DNA from: Deltaproteobacteria bacterium
GTDB taxonomy: Bacteria > Myxococcota_A > UBA9160 > UBA6930
Reading direction: 5' to 3'
Assembly (NCBI GenBank): GCA_002687015.1
Contig: NYZB01000160.1
Span: 1-45,174, forward strand
Length of the DNA: 45,174 bases
This document shows, piece by piece, positions 8,341 through 16,757 of this stretch. The notes below the pieces were generated by a model, which was not told where the DNA came from, made no database searches, and worked only from the letters and a program-made list of their open reading frames with translations. Position 1 is the first letter of the stretch. Each line of letters starts with the position of its first letter. Both the position numbers and the translations under genes were made by a program.

Positions 8341-9801
8341 ATGGACCCCCGTACCCCGCTCCTGGTCGGCCTCGGCGCCGTGAGCCAGCGCGAGGAGGAT
8401 CCCGCCCGGGCGCGAGAGCCCCTCGACCTCATGGGCGACGCGATCCTGGCGGCCGGCGAGGACGCCGGAAGCCGGGAGCTGCTCGCGAGGGCCGGCTGGA
8501 TCGCCTGCCCACGCGGCTTCTGGGACTACGGCGATCCCGGCCGAGCCCTCGCCGAGCGCATCGGAGCGTCGGGCGCCCGGAGCCTCCTCGGCGAGATCGG
8601 CGTGCTGCAGACCACGCTCTTCGGAAGGGTCGGCGAGCACATCGCCCGGGGTCGTGCCGACGTCTGCATCGTGACGGGTGGCGAGGCCAAGTACCGCAAC
8701 CTGCGCGCCCAGATCACCGGTAGCGGGGCGTCCCTGCGCCCGGCTCCCGGCGAGCCGGAGGAGGTGCTCCGTCCGAGGGAGGACATCTTCCACCCCCAGG
8801 AGATCCGGCACGGGCTGGTCCTGCCGGTGAAGCAGTACGCGATGGTCGAGAACGCCCTGCGCATCGCCGACGGCCAGTCGCTGGACGCCCACCGGGACGA
8901 GGTGGCCGCGTTGTGGGCGGGGATGAGCGAGGTGGCCGCGAAGAACGAGAGCGCATGGAGCCGGGAGGTCCTCTCCCCGGAGGCCATACGCGACCCGGTC
9001 GGCGGGAACCGCATGCTCGCCTTCCCCTACACCAAGCTCCACAACTCCCAGTGGAACGTGGATCAGGCGGCGGCGTTGATCTTCTGCGCAGCCGGGACCG
9101 CAGATGCTCTCGGGGTTCCGGCCGACCGCCGGGTGGTGCTGCGCGCCGTATCGGATTCGAACTTCATGCTGCCGCTCTGCGAGCGGGAGGCCCTGCATCG
9201 CTGCGCCGGCTTTGCCGCAGCGGGGCGGAGCGCCCTGGCCTGCGCGGGCCTGCGGGCGGACCAGGTGAACCACCGGGAGCTCTACAGCTGCTTCCCGAGC
9301 GCGGTGAGGGCCCAGCAACGCGAGCTCGAGGTTCCGCGGGAGCTGCCCGTCACGGTGACCGGGGGCATGGCCTTCGCCGGAGGCCCGCTCAACAACTTCG
9401 TCCTGCAGGCGGCGGTGAAGATGGCCCAGGTGCTCCGCAGCGACCCGGGCTCGGTGGGGATGGTCAATGCCGTGAGCGGCGTCCTCACCAAGCAGGGCGT
9501 GTCACTCTGGTCGACGGAGCCGGGCTCCCCCTTCGGGTTCGCGGACGTCAGCGCTGAGGCCGACGCGAACACGGCGCGTTGCGAGCTTCGCAGCGACGCC
9601 GCGGGAGAAGCCAGGGTGATCAGCAGCACCGTCGAGTTCGACGCCGAAGGCGCCTCGCGCGCCATCGCCCTCGCCGAGCTCGAGCCCGGCATCCGCGCCC
9701 TCGCCACCAGCGACGATCGCGAGCTCGCCCGGGCCATGACCGAGCGCGACTTCTCCTCCGAACCCATCACCCTGGACGGCGAAGGCAGCTTCCGGCGCTA
9801 G
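8341..9801 (+). CDS. Thiolase-fold acetyl-CoA acetyltransferase-like protein
   Basis: 486 aa with a thiolase N-half (EPLDLMGDAILAAGEDAG; RGRADVCIVTGGEAKYRNLR) and C-half (NHRELYSCFPSAVRAQQREL; TGGMAFAGGPLNNF, equivalent to the GGxxxxGHP loop). It belongs to the divergent SCP2-thiolase-like group. The position that holds the nucleophilic Cys in classical thiolases (within xxCASG) reads LQTTLFG here, and the C-terminal CxG loop is replaced by MVNAVSGVL, so classical thiolysis chemistry is doubtful. A C-terminal ~90-residue extension resembles an OB-like acyl-CoA associated tail. The ATG has a GAGGGAG site. It is divergent from selD over 140 bases and shares a CTAG stop overlap with the next gene. 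Confidence 0.85.
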   Translation: MDPRTPLLVGLGAVSQREEDPARAREPLDLMGDAILAAGEDAGSRELLARAGWIACPRGFWDYGDPGRALAERIGASGARSLLGEIGVLQTTLFGRVGEHIARGRADVCIVTGGEAKYRNLRAQITGSGASLRPAPGEPEEVLRPREDIFHPQEIRHGLVLPVKQYAMVENALRIADGQSLDAHRDEVAALWAGMSEVAAKNESAWSREVLSPEAIRDPVGGNRMLAFPYTKLHNSQWNVDQAAALIFCAAGTADALGVPADRRVVLRAVSDSNFMLPLCEREALHRCAGFAAAGRSALACAGLRADQVNHRELYSCFPSAVRAQQRELEVPRELPVTVTGGMAFAGGPLNNFVLQAAVKMAQVLRSDPGSVGMVNAVSGVLTKQGVSLWSTEPGSPFGFADVSAEADANTARCELRSDAAGEARVISSTVEFDAEGASRAIALAELEPGIRALATSDDRELARAMTERDFSSEPITLDGEGSFRR

Positions 9802-11702
9802 GGGGCGTACCAGATGGGGGAGCTCCAGGCTCGCTCCTGGATGGCGGGACGGTGCTCTTCGGAGCAGCAGGGGGCAAGGGCCTCCGGAACGGTGGTCGGA
9901 TCCTCGCAGTCGACCTTCGCCGCGTTGCAGACGTACTGGCTCCAGCGACAGCTCGGGTTCTCGAGAACGCGGGCGTAGTAGAAGGCGGGGGAATCCGGGG
10001 CGAAGTCCGGATCACTCCACACGGCACAGAGAGTGCGGGCGCCCTCCCCGCGCGGCTCGCAGGTGGCGAGATCGACGTCGGCGCCGTTCGGTCCGCCGGC
10101 CACGTCGATGACCTCCTCCTTCAGGGCTCCGCCTTCCCGCCATCCCTTGATGATCTGGATGCGCTGGAGGGGACGACCGGGGCTCCCGGGCGCGCCCGGA
10201 TCCTGCATCGCCCACACGGCAAAGCGCGGCGCGCCGGTCCCTTGCGGTCGGGCCGAGAGGTCGCCGCCCATCGGCACCCCGCCGGCGTAGCCCTGCGCGA
10301 CGAAATCGTCCTGACTGCAGAGGTCCTCGGGGTACCCCCACCCCCCGAAGAAGCGGAGGATCGGACGGGTTCCGCTGGTTCCGTAGGTCTCCTTGCGCTG
10401 CATCGCGGAGAAGAGCGCATCGCGGCTGTTCTCCTCCGCCCAGAGCACGGCCAGGCCCCCCGGCCCGAACTCGAAGTCGTCGGGGAAGCCCTCGGCCACG
10501 CCCTCTCCGGCGCCGATCCCTGCTCCGCCGTGACCGGGATGGTCCTTCTCGGCCACCAGCCCCGGTGCGGCGATATGGGTGTCCGTGCTGGCGATCACGC
10601 CGAACTTGAACGGGTTGGCGCCGTGCTTCGCCTGCACGGCCAGGCCCTGCTTCAGCGCGTCTCGCACGAAGTTCCCGGCCGTCGGGAGCTGCCGCTCCCG
10701 GAGGTCCGTGAACTTCGCACCGAATCGGTCGTAGGGAAGCTTCTCGAAGCCACAGGCCTCATCGCCGCTCCAGCCAGCGACGGGATCGCACTCCGAATCG
10801 CCCTTGTGCTGCATCATCTCGACGAGCGGCTCCCACCGTGAACGGCGTCGCGCTTCTTCGGCACCGATCTCCATGCCGTCATCCTCGGGGCTCGTCACAC
10901 CGGCGGACTGGAAGATCAGCCCCCCCGAGATGTTCGAGTTGTGGGGAATCGTGAGCGCATCGCAGCCCGGCTTGCCGCCGACGCACTCCGCTTCGAGACG
11001 GTCCCACAGGTCGATGGCCGAAGGCGTATCGACCCAGCTGATCGGCATCTCGGGCACCTGGTCGCTGCGGAAGATCACGTTGCGATGCAGGTTCATGCCG
11101 TCTCCGACCGTGCCCGTCCATTCGTAGCCCACGAAGCTGGTGAATCGGCAAGCCGCCGTTCGGTCGTAGGCCTCATCCGCGGCGGCCTGGATCTCCTGCC
11201 AGACCTCGCCGCGGTGCCGGCGACAGTTCTCGCCGCTCCAACCGCACAGTCCCAGACCGAAGCGCCCCTTGAGGATCAAGGTCCGCGTCGCGGTCAGGGT
11301 GCGGGCGAGGACCGGGAAGTTCCGATGGGCGATGCAGGCCGGGTGCCAATAGCCATCGAGCCCCGGTGTGGTGCACACGCGGACGACACCGAGGAGCTCC
11401 GAGTGGTCACTCAGCGCGACCCAGTCGAGGGGCCGGCCGAGCTGGATCGTCCGCGTGGGCCGGCCGTCCTCGGTGTAGGGCTGGATGCCCATGGGCTCGC
11501 CCTTGGCGAAGCGGTAGGCCTCCCGGGGCGTGTTGCGCGTGTCCTGGGCGCTCGCATCGAAGGAGTAGGCGGTATGGACGTGGGTATCGCCGAAGAAGGG
11601 GCGGCGCAGCGTGTCGCGTTGGCTACACGCTTCGCGTTCCGCTGCGAGGCCCGGCGAGGCCAGCAGCAGCGCCGCAGAGAGGGCAACGACGAGGACGCGC
11701 AT
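9798..11702 (-). CDS. Secreted DUF3604 family protein (PHP-like metal site)
   Basis: 634 aa. A clear signal peptide (MRVLVVALSAALLLASPGLA, cleavage around residue 21) sends it out of the cytoplasm. The mature protein starts with FFGDTHVHTAYSFDA, followed by VALSDHSELLG, both typical of DUF3604 and reminiscent of PHP-domain metallohydrolase His/Asp clusters. Further conserved stretches are FVGYEWTG, TIPHNSN and GVIASTDTH. Family function is not established; a metal-dependent hydrolase in the periplasm is a reasonable inference. It sits 45 bases downstream of the phosphotransferase gene on the same strand and could be the last gene of that operon. Its stop overlaps the convergent thiolase stop by 4 bases. 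Confidence 0.9.
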   Translation of the reverse strand: MRVLVVALSAALLLASPGLAAEREACSQRDTLRRPFFGDTHVHTAYSFDASAQDTRNTPREAYRFAKGEPMGIQPYTEDGRPTRTIQLGRPLDWVALSDHSELLGVVRVCTTPGLDGYWHPACIAHRNFPVLARTLTATRTLILKGRFGLGLCGWSGENCRRHRGEVWQEIQAAADEAYDRTAACRFTSFVGYEWTGTVGDGMNLHRNVIFRSDQVPEMPISWVDTPSAIDLWDRLEAECVGGKPGCDALTIPHNSNISGGLIFQSAGVTSPEDDGMEIGAEEARRRSRWEPLVEMMQHKGDSECDPVAGWSGDEACGFEKLPYDRFGAKFTDLRERQLPTAGNFVRDALKQGLAVQAKHGANPFKFGVIASTDTHIAAPGLVAEKDHPGHGGAGIGAGEGVAEGFPDDFEFGPGGLAVLWAEENSRDALFSAMQRKETYGTSGTRPILRFFGGWGYPEDLCSQDDFVAQGYAGGVPMGGDLSARPQGTGAPRFAVWAMQDPGAPGSPGRPLQRIQIIKGWREGGALKEEVIDVAGGPNGADVDLATCEPRGEGARTLCAVWSDPDFAPDSPAFYYARVLENPSCRWSQYVCNAAKVDCEDPTTVPEALAPCCSEEHRPAIQERAWSSPIWYAP

Positions 11703-11746
11703 GATCGTGGGTACTCCCTGTTCCGAAGAGAAGACCGGACGGAGCT

Positions 11747-12787
11747 TCAGCCCTGCTCGCGCAGCAGCTGGACCGCCGCGTCGGCCAGGCCGTCCACCTG
11801 CTTCTGGAAGGCACCGGTATCGGCCGCGCCACCCATGACACCCTTCAGGTAGCGGGAGAGCACCCCTTCGACGATCGCCGCGAGCCGCCAGTACTGGAAG
11901 GCCCTGTAGTAGGGCACGCGCGAAACGTCGCGTCCCGTCCGTTCGGAGTACTCCCTCAGGAACTCGGCGCGGCTCGGGAAGCCGCCGCAGGAGGTGGGCG
12001 AGATCGCCGCCGCACCTCTCAGGAGCGGTTCATCGGCTTCCGCCCAGTTGTTCATGACGAAGCCGACGTCGGCGAGCGGGTCGCCCAGGGTGCAGAGCTC
12101 CCAGTCGAGCACGGCGGCGACCCGACCCTCCTCGAGGGAGAGCATGTTGCCGAGCCGGTAGTCACCGTGGACGATGGCGGCGCCCACCTGCTCCGGCATC
12201 TCCGCGCGCAGCTGCTGGGCCACCTCTTCCATGGCCGGGAGCTCCCGGGTCCGGGTCTTCTCCCACTGGGTGCTCCAGCGCTTGATCTGGCGGGCGAGGT
12301 AGCTCTCCTTCCTTCCGAGGTCGCCGAGGCCGATGGCGTCGGGGTCGACGGCATGGAGAGCCGCGAGGATCTCGATCACGTGCTCACCCAGCCGCGCGCG
12401 GGCCGGCTCGGACAGGATCTTCGCCGTGCCCTCCGCATCCGACAGGACGTGGCCCTCCACGAAGGCCATCACGTAGAAAGGGGCGTCGTTGACGCTCTCG
12501 TCCTCGCAGAGTCCAAGCACCGGCGGGACCGGGACCTCCGTCGGCCCCACAGCCGCGATGATCCTGTGCTCGCGCGCCATGTCGTGGGCCGTCGCAATGA
12601 CCGCACCCAGCGGCGGCCGCCGCAGCACGAAGCTCTGGCCCGCGGCGTCCTCGACCTTGTAGGTGAGGTTCGAATGGCCGCCCGTGATCAGCGAGAAGTG
12701 CAGCGGCGGCTTCGCGCCGGCCACGTGGGCCGCGAACCAGTCCGTGACCTCCTCGGCGCAGATTCCCTTCGGGACGTCCTTCGGCAT
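11747..12787 (-). CDS. APH-fold phosphotransferase (ACAD10/LvaA-like small-molecule kinase)
   Basis: 346 aa. It has the aminoglycoside-phosphotransferase/choline-kinase fold: GGHSNLTYKV nucleotide loop (36-45), VLRRPPLG (lysine-equivalent strand), catalytic HGDYRLGN (207-214) and the metal-binding LDWE (227-230). The spacing and LCTLGDPLADVGFVM tail match the subgroup found fused to or beside acyl-CoA dehydrogenases (ACAD10/11, LvaA), which phosphorylate 4-hydroxyacyl-CoAs rather than drugs. It is 36 bases downstream of the phosphotriesterase-like gene and part of the SDR - hydrolase - kinase operon. Substrate assignment is inference. Confidence 0.88.
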   Translation of the reverse strand: MPKDVPKGICAEEVTDWFAAHVAGAKPPLHFSLITGGHSNLTYKVEDAAGQSFVLRRPPLGAVIATAHDMAREHRIIAAVGPTEVPVPPVLGLCEDESVNDAPFYVMAFVEGHVLSDAEGTAKILSEPARARLGEHVIEILAALHAVDPDAIGLGDLGRKESYLARQIKRWSTQWEKTRTRELPAMEEVAQQLRAEMPEQVGAAIVHGDYRLGNMLSLEEGRVAAVLDWELCTLGDPLADVGFVMNNWAEADEPLLRGAAAISPTSCGGFPSRAEFLREYSERTGRDVSRVPYYRAFQYWRLAAIVEGVLSRYLKGVMGGAADTGAFQKQVDGLADAAVQLLREQG

Positions 12788-12823
12788 GGGCGGGTACGCT
12801 AGCAGCCCGAGCCCGACTCGCGC

Positions 12824-13807
12824 TCAGGCTCCGGGTTTCTCGCCCGCGAAGAAGGCGCGGGGGTTGGCGACGAGCAGGCGCTCGATCTGCTCCTCGCTCG
12901 CCCCACCCTCCTGGAGCGCGGGAATCACCCGCTCGAAGAAGTGGCTGGGATTCCAGAGCTCGGCCACCTGGGCGTAGATCTCCTTCGGGAAGGGCTGGCC
13001 CCGCCAGCACCACACCGAGTCGTGGGACACGACCACGTGCCCGGTGGCCCCCGCCCGGAGCAGGGCGAGCAACGCGCGGATGCGCTCGGAGTCGGGCTGG
13101 AGCATCTCGAGCCCGAAGCGGTCGAAGCCCAGGTAGGAGCCGCCGCGCACGATCTTCATGTGGTAGTCGTGATCCGCCGTGCCGCAGGAGTGGCCGACGA
13201 TGATGCGGTGGGGCGGCACGCCGTTCTCGCTGAGCAGCTGCTGCTGGGCATCCCCCAGCGTGCCCTGGTCGGTGTGGGTCGTGATAGGTGCGCCCGTCGC
13301 CACCGAGGCCTTCGCAGCGGCGGTGAGGATGTCGCGCTCGTAGGGGGTGATCTCGCGGGTCCCCGTGGCCACCTTGATGATGCCCGCGCGGATCCCCGTC
13401 TCGCCGATCCCCTCGGTCAGCTCCTTCTCGAAGAGCTCGGCCATCGGCTCGATCACCGAGCCGAAGTTCGAGCGGAAGTGCCAGTAGGGCGCCCCGCCCT
13501 CGCTCTGCTTGTAGAGCCCCGTGGCGCAGATGATCTGGAAGCCGGTGCGGGCCGCCATCTCGGCCATGAACTCGACGTCACGGCCGAGATCCGCCGGGCA
13601 GGGATCGAGCATGGTGGTGACGCCGTGGTCCCGGATCTCGGCGATGCGGTCGCCACACACGGCTCGCATCTCGTCGCGGCTGGGTCCGGGGTTCACCGTG
13701 TCCGACTCCCAGCCCGGGTAGCCGACGAGCAGGTGCTCGTGCATCAGGGTCCGCCCCATGTCCTCGGGGCGGAGGGTTCCGGTGACGGTCGCGATCTCCT
13801 GGGCCAT
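12824..13807 (-). CDS. Phosphotriesterase-family metal-dependent hydrolase (likely lactonase)
   Basis: 327 aa, normal for the family. All ligands of the binuclear metal centre are visible: HEH (His23, His25), the carbamylated lysine (GIIKVATG, Lys145), His178 (ITTHTDQG), His206 (IVGHSCGT) and Asp263 (VSHDSVW). Most natural members of this family are lactonases or amidohydrolases rather than organophosphate hydrolases. The start at 13807 has a GGAGG site 7 bases upstream; an upstream GTG-type extension adds only unconserved residues. It lies between an SDR and an APH-type kinase on the same strand, which suggests opening of a lactone in a catabolic route. Confidence 0.92.
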   Translation of the reverse strand: MAQEIATVTGTLRPEDMGRTLMHEHLLVGYPGWESDTVNPGPSRDEMRAVCGDRIAEIRDHGVTTMLDPCPADLGRDVEFMAEMAARTGFQIICATGLYKQSEGGAPYWHFRSNFGSVIEPMAELFEKELTEGIGETGIRAGIIKVATGTREITPYERDILTAAAKASVATGAPITTHTDQGTLGDAQQQLLSENGVPPHRIIVGHSCGTADHDYHMKIVRGGSYLGFDRFGLEMLQPDSERIRALLALLRAGATGHVVVSHDSVWCWRGQPFPKEIYAQVAELWNPSHFFERVIPALQEGGASEEQIERLLVANPRAFFAGEKPGA

Positions 13808-13870
13808 GGCACACCTCCGAGCCAGGCAGGGTACAACGGGTGGCACCTTCCACCCCCTCCCCGCCCGGTC

Positions 13871-14662
13871 CTACTCCTCGGGCGTCACATAGGCGGCGGT
13901 GATCCCGCCGTCCACCAGGAAGGTTGCGCCCGTCACGAAGGAGGACTCCTCCGAGGCCAGGAACACGACGGCCTGGGCGATCTCCTCCGCCTCGCCGAAG
14001 CGCCCCATCGGGATGTGGACGAGGCGGCGATGCCGCTTCGCGTCGTCGTCCAGGTACTTCATGAGCAGCTCGGTGCGCAGCGGTCCGGGGCAGAGCGCGT
14101 TCACGCGGATTCCCTCCCGCGCGTGGATCACGGCCAGCTCCCGGGAGAGGGCCAGCACGCCGCCCTTGCTTGCGGTGTAGGCGAGCTGGGGCGTCGCCGC
14201 GCCGAGCACGGCGACGAAGGATGCGGTGTTGATGATGGAGCCGCCGCCTGCGCGGCGCAGCGCCGGGATCCCGTACTTGCAGCCCAGGAACACACCCTTC
14301 AGGTTGACGTTCATCGTCAGGTCGAAGACGGCCTCGTCGGTGCTCTCGGCATCTCCGTCGTCGATGTGGGAGATGCCGGCGTTGTTGAAGAGCACGTGCA
14401 GGGCACCGAAGCTGCGCTCGGCCGCGGCGACCATGCGCTCGCAATCGGCGGCCTTCGAGACGTCGGCCCGGACGAAGACCGCTTCGCAGCCCGCCTCCCG
14501 CAGGCCTTCGGCCGCGGCACCGCCCTCCGCCTCGTCGAGGTCGACCGCCACGACCCGCGCCCCCTCGCGCCCAAAGGCCCGCGCCGTCTCGAGCCCGATC
14601 CCCCGCGCCGCCCCCGTGACCAGCGCCACCTTGTCCGCAAGCCGACTCCCCACGAACGCCAA
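13871..14662 (-). CDS. Short-chain dehydrogenase/reductase (SDR)
   Basis: Up to 263 aa, full length for a classical SDR. TGAARGIG (16-23) binds the cofactor; the Asp ending strand 2 (VVAVDLDEAEGG) favours NAD(H). NNAGIS, the Ser of IINTASF, YTASKGG (catalytic Tyr and Lys) and LCPGPLRTEL follow in order. The C-terminal LVDGGIT is typical. There is no ATG: the frame begins at TTG 14662 or GTG 14653, neither with a strong ribosome site. It is the first gene of a minus-strand run with the phosphotriesterase-like hydrolase 63 bases downstream. Substrate unknown; oxidation of a hydroxy intermediate is suggested by the neighbours. Confidence 0.93.
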   Translation of the reverse strand: MAFVGSRLADKVALVTGAARGIGLETARAFGREGARVVAVDLDEAEGGAAAEGLREAGCEAVFVRADVSKAADCERMVAAAERSFGALHVLFNNAGISHIDDGDAESTDEAVFDLTMNVNLKGVFLGCKYGIPALRRAGGGSIINTASFVAVLGAATPQLAYTASKGGVLALSRELAVIHAREGIRVNALCPGPLRTELLMKYLDDDAKRHRRLVHIPMGRFGEAEEIAQAVVFLASEESSFVTGATFLVDGGITAAYVTPEE

Positions 14663-14726
14663 GGTGACCCACGAGTGCGCCTCGCGCTAGCGATCTTCAG
14701 GGTGCAACGATTGCCCGCGAACCCCA

Positions 14727-14831
14727 GGTGAGTCCGCAGGCGCCGTCCTGGCAAGGCGACGCGACCCGACCGCGTACTCACGTACGCCGAGGGGAGCGCA
14801 ACGCAGCCAGGGCGGCGCCTGCGGACTCACC
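14727..14831. repeat. 105-base inverted-repeat element with a nested hairpin (possible MITE or terminator)
   Basis: Two 26-base arms, 14727-14752 and 14806-14831, are exact reverse complements except for one position that would be a G-U pair in RNA. The outer ends read GGTGAGTCC and GGACTCACC. The 53-base interior contains a second perfect hairpin, GCGTAC (14772-14777) TCAC GTACGC (14782-14787). The element fills the gap between the moaA stop (14859) and the SDR start (14653 or 14662), which are on the same strand. There is no T-run typical of intrinsic terminators. A miniature inverted-repeat element or a dispersed palindromic repeat is my preferred reading; a strong terminator for moaA is the alternative. 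Confidence 0.7.
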
Positions 14832-14858
14832 CCGGCAGACATCCTCCCACCCCCGCGA

Positions 14859-15926
14859 TCATCCACCGATCTTGTACATCTCGATTCGGTCGCCCGCTTT
14901 CTGCGGGCCCGCACCGGCCGAGCGCTCCTCGGAGTAGCGATCGGTGCGCTCCTGCCAGCTTCCCGTGATCATCTGGTAGAGGGTGTCGTCGCTGGCGCCC
15001 TCGCGCATGGGGGTCTTCAGGTCCCGGCCTTCCTTGGCGAAGAGGCAGGTCACCAGCTCTCCCTCGGCCGAGAGACGCGCGCGGCTGCAGTCGCCGCAGA
15101 AGGGTTGGCTCACCGAGGCGATCATCCCGATCTCCCCAGCGCCATCGCGGTAGCGGTACCGCCGGGCCACCTCGCCGTGGTAGTTGGGCTCGGTGGGCTC
15201 GAGGGGGAGCTCGGCATCGATCCGATCGAGGAGCTCCCGCGCCGGCACGACCTGCGAGTGATCCCATCGGTTCATCGTGCCGACATCCATGAACTCGATG
15301 AAGCGCAGGATGTGACCCGTACCGCGGAAGTGGCGCGCCAGCTCCAGCACGCCGTCGTCGTTGACGCCCCGCTGGACGACGCAGTTCACCTTCAAGGGCG
15401 TGAGCCCGGCGGCCTGGGCTGCGGCGATGCCGGCCAGCACCTGGTCGACGGTCCCACGGCCGCCGCTCATCCGGGCGAAGACCTCGGGGCGCAGCGAATC
15501 GAGACTCGTCGTGACGCGCTGGAGTCCGGCCTCGGCCAGACGCGGCGCGTGGGCGGGCAGCAGGACCGCATTGGTGGTGAGAGCCAGGTCCGTCACACCG
15601 GGGGTCGCAGCCAGCCCTTCGATCAGCGCCGCGAGGTTGGCGCGAGCCAGCGGCTCACCGCCGGTGATCCGCATCTTCGTCGCGCCCGCCCGCGCCACCA
15701 GGCGCGCGATGCGCAGGATCTCCTCGAGGCGCAGGATGTCCTTGCGCGGCAGGAAGCGGTAGCCCTCGCCGAAGACCTCGGCGGGCATGCAATAGGGGCA
15801 CCGGAAGTTGCACCGGTCGGTGACCGAGATGCGGAGATCGCGCAGGCCCCGACCGCGGGTGTCCCGGAGCCCGGGAGCACCCGCGACCGTCGATTCGTCG
15901 GGGCCGCTCAGCCCTCGTATCCCCAT
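14859..15926 (-). CDS. moaA: GTP 3',8-cyclase MoaA (molybdenum cofactor biosynthesis)
   Basis: 355 aa radical-SAM enzyme that turns GTP into 3',8-cyclo-GTP, the first step of molybdopterin synthesis. The N-terminal cluster motif CNFRCPYC gives Cys39, Cys43 and Cys46 for the SAM-binding 4Fe-4[11 protein letters not shown] is the GGEP SAM loop; [12 protein letters not shown] and the later Cys in LVTCLF bind the C-terminal substrate cluster. The protein ends in KIGG, the C-terminal Gly-Gly needed in MoaA. The first ~25 residues are an unconserved extension. The start overlaps the ferredoxin gene by 19 bases, so the two are translated from one message. No other moa gene is in the window. Confidence 0.96.
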   Translation of the reverse strand: MGIRGLSGPDESTVAGAPGLRDTRGRGLRDLRISVTDRCNFRCPYCMPAEVFGEGYRFLPRKDILRLEEILRIARLVARAGATKMRITGGEPLARANLAALIEGLAATPGVTDLALTTNAVLLPAHAPRLAEAGLQRVTTSLDSLRPEVFARMSGGRGTVDQVLAGIAAAQAAGLTPLKVNCVVQRGVNDDGVLELARHFRGTGHILRFIEFMDVGTMNRWDHSQVVPARELLDRIDAELPLEPTEPNYHGEVARRYRYRDGAGEIGMIASVSQPFCGDCSRARLSAEGELVTCLFAKEGRDLKTPMREGASDDTLYQMITGSWQERTDRYSEERSAGAGPQKAGDRIEMYKIGG

Positions 15927-16261
15927 TTCTTCTTGTTCGCCGCGACGTCCTCGCTCGAGGGCGTCTCCTTCTCGGTGACCTCGGGCACCTCGAAGTCGTC
16001 CTTCGAGTCGCTGATCTTCGCGTTCAGGGGAACGTCCTCACCGAACACCTCGGGGACGCGCTCGTCCTCGAAGATCGCCTCCCAGGGACACTCCGGCTCA
16101 CACACACCGCAATCGATGCACTCTTCGGGATCGATGAAGAGCTGGTTCGGGAAGGTGGCCTTGTCGTCGCCGGTGTACCCGTAGATGCAGTCCACGGGGC
16201 ACACTTCGACACAGGCCTGGTCCACACAATCCCGGCAAAGGCGGGTCACTACCCAGGGCAT
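15908..16261 (-). CDS. fdxA: 7Fe ferredoxin (3Fe-4S/4Fe-4S), FdxA type
   Basis: 117 aa. The N-terminal [17 protein letters not shown] and the second motif [12 protein letters not shown] (Cys48, 51, 54, 58) are the signature of FdxA-type seven-iron ferredoxins; [10 protein letters not shown] and [22 protein letters not shown] are nearly invariant in the family. The acidic, lysine-containing C-terminal ~45 residues ([20 protein letters not shown]) are a longer, disordered-looking tail. It is a low-potential electron carrier. Translational overlap with moaA suggests it may feed electrons to that radical-SAM enzyme, though FdxA proteins usually serve many partners. It is divergent from the glutaredoxin gene. 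Confidence 0.94.
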   Translation of the reverse strand: MPWVVTRLCRDCVDQACVEVCPVDCIYGYTGDDKATFPNQLFIDPEECIDCGVCEPECPWEAIFEDERVPEVFGEDVPLNAKISDSKDDFEVPEVTEKETPSSEDVAANKKKWGYEG

Positions 16262-16338
16262 CGTCTCTCCTCGTTGGGTGCCCGGCCAAACGCCACCGGG
16301 CGGCGGGATCTTATCCGCTGTTCGCGCCTGGGGGAATC

Positions 16339-16367
16339 TTGACTGATCCGTCTAGTATATCTACCCT
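16339..16367 (+). promoter_or_regulatory. Promoter of the CGFS glutaredoxin gene, possibly Fe-S responsive
   Basis: TTGACT (16339-16344) and TACCCT (16362-16367) form a sigma-70 pair with a 17-base spacer in an unusually AT-rich patch. The spacer reads GATCCGTCTAGTATATC. The combination TTGACT with a downstream AGTATA recalls the left and right ends of IscR type 1 sites, which would make sense before a Fe-S glutaredoxin, but the match is one base short of the consensus length. The promoter call is fair; the regulator is a guess. Confidence 0.5.
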
Positions 16368-16412
16368 GCCGCCTCCCCGGGCCCGCCCGGAGGAGCGGCA
16401 AAGGAGACCACC

Positions 16413-16730
16413 ATGAGCGACCCGACCCAGCAGCGCATCCAGTCCCTGATCGATGGGGACACCGTGGTCCTGTTCATGAAGGGCAATCGCCAGATGCCCC
16501 AGTGCGGCTTCTCGGCCCAGGTCGTCCAGATCCTCGACTCGATGCTCCCGGAGTACAGCACCGTGAACGTGCTCGAGGACCCGGCGATCCGCGAGGGGAT
16601 CAAGGCCTTCTCCAACTGGCCAACGATCCCCCAGCTCTACGTGCGAGGCGAGTTCCTCGGCGGCTGCGACATCATCACCGAGATGTACCAGACCGGAGAG
16701 CTCCAGCCCCAGCTGCGCGGAGCGAGCTGA
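16413..16730 (+). CDS. grxD: Monothiol CGFS glutaredoxin (Grx4/GrxD family)
   Basis: 105 aa, standard length. The active site is CGFS with Cys31 ([15 protein letters not shown]), preceded by VVLFMKGN with the glutathione-contacting Lys; WPTIPQLYV holds the TIP cis-proline loop and GGCDIITEM the GG(C/S)D motif. Such proteins bind a glutathione-ligated 2Fe-2S cluster and hand it to Fe-S targets. An AGGAG site precedes the ATG. It is divergent from the ferredoxin/moaA pair and followed 27 bases later by the thioredoxin/TPR gene, so the neighbourhood is devoted to Fe-S and thiol chemistry. Confidence 0.96.
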   Translation: MSDPTQQRIQSLIDGDTVVLFMKGNRQMPQCGFSAQVVQILDSMLPEYSTVNVLEDPAIREGIKAFSNWPTIPQLYVRGEFLGGCDIITEMYQTGELQPQLRGAS

Positions 16731-16757
16731 GCCCACCGGCTCGCTCGGGACGCCCCC

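Noticed and set aside
11747-12787. Aminoglycoside resistance phosphotransferase
   Set aside because: Motif pattern and operon context fit the ACAD10/LvaA-like metabolic kinases and not drug-resistance enzymes.
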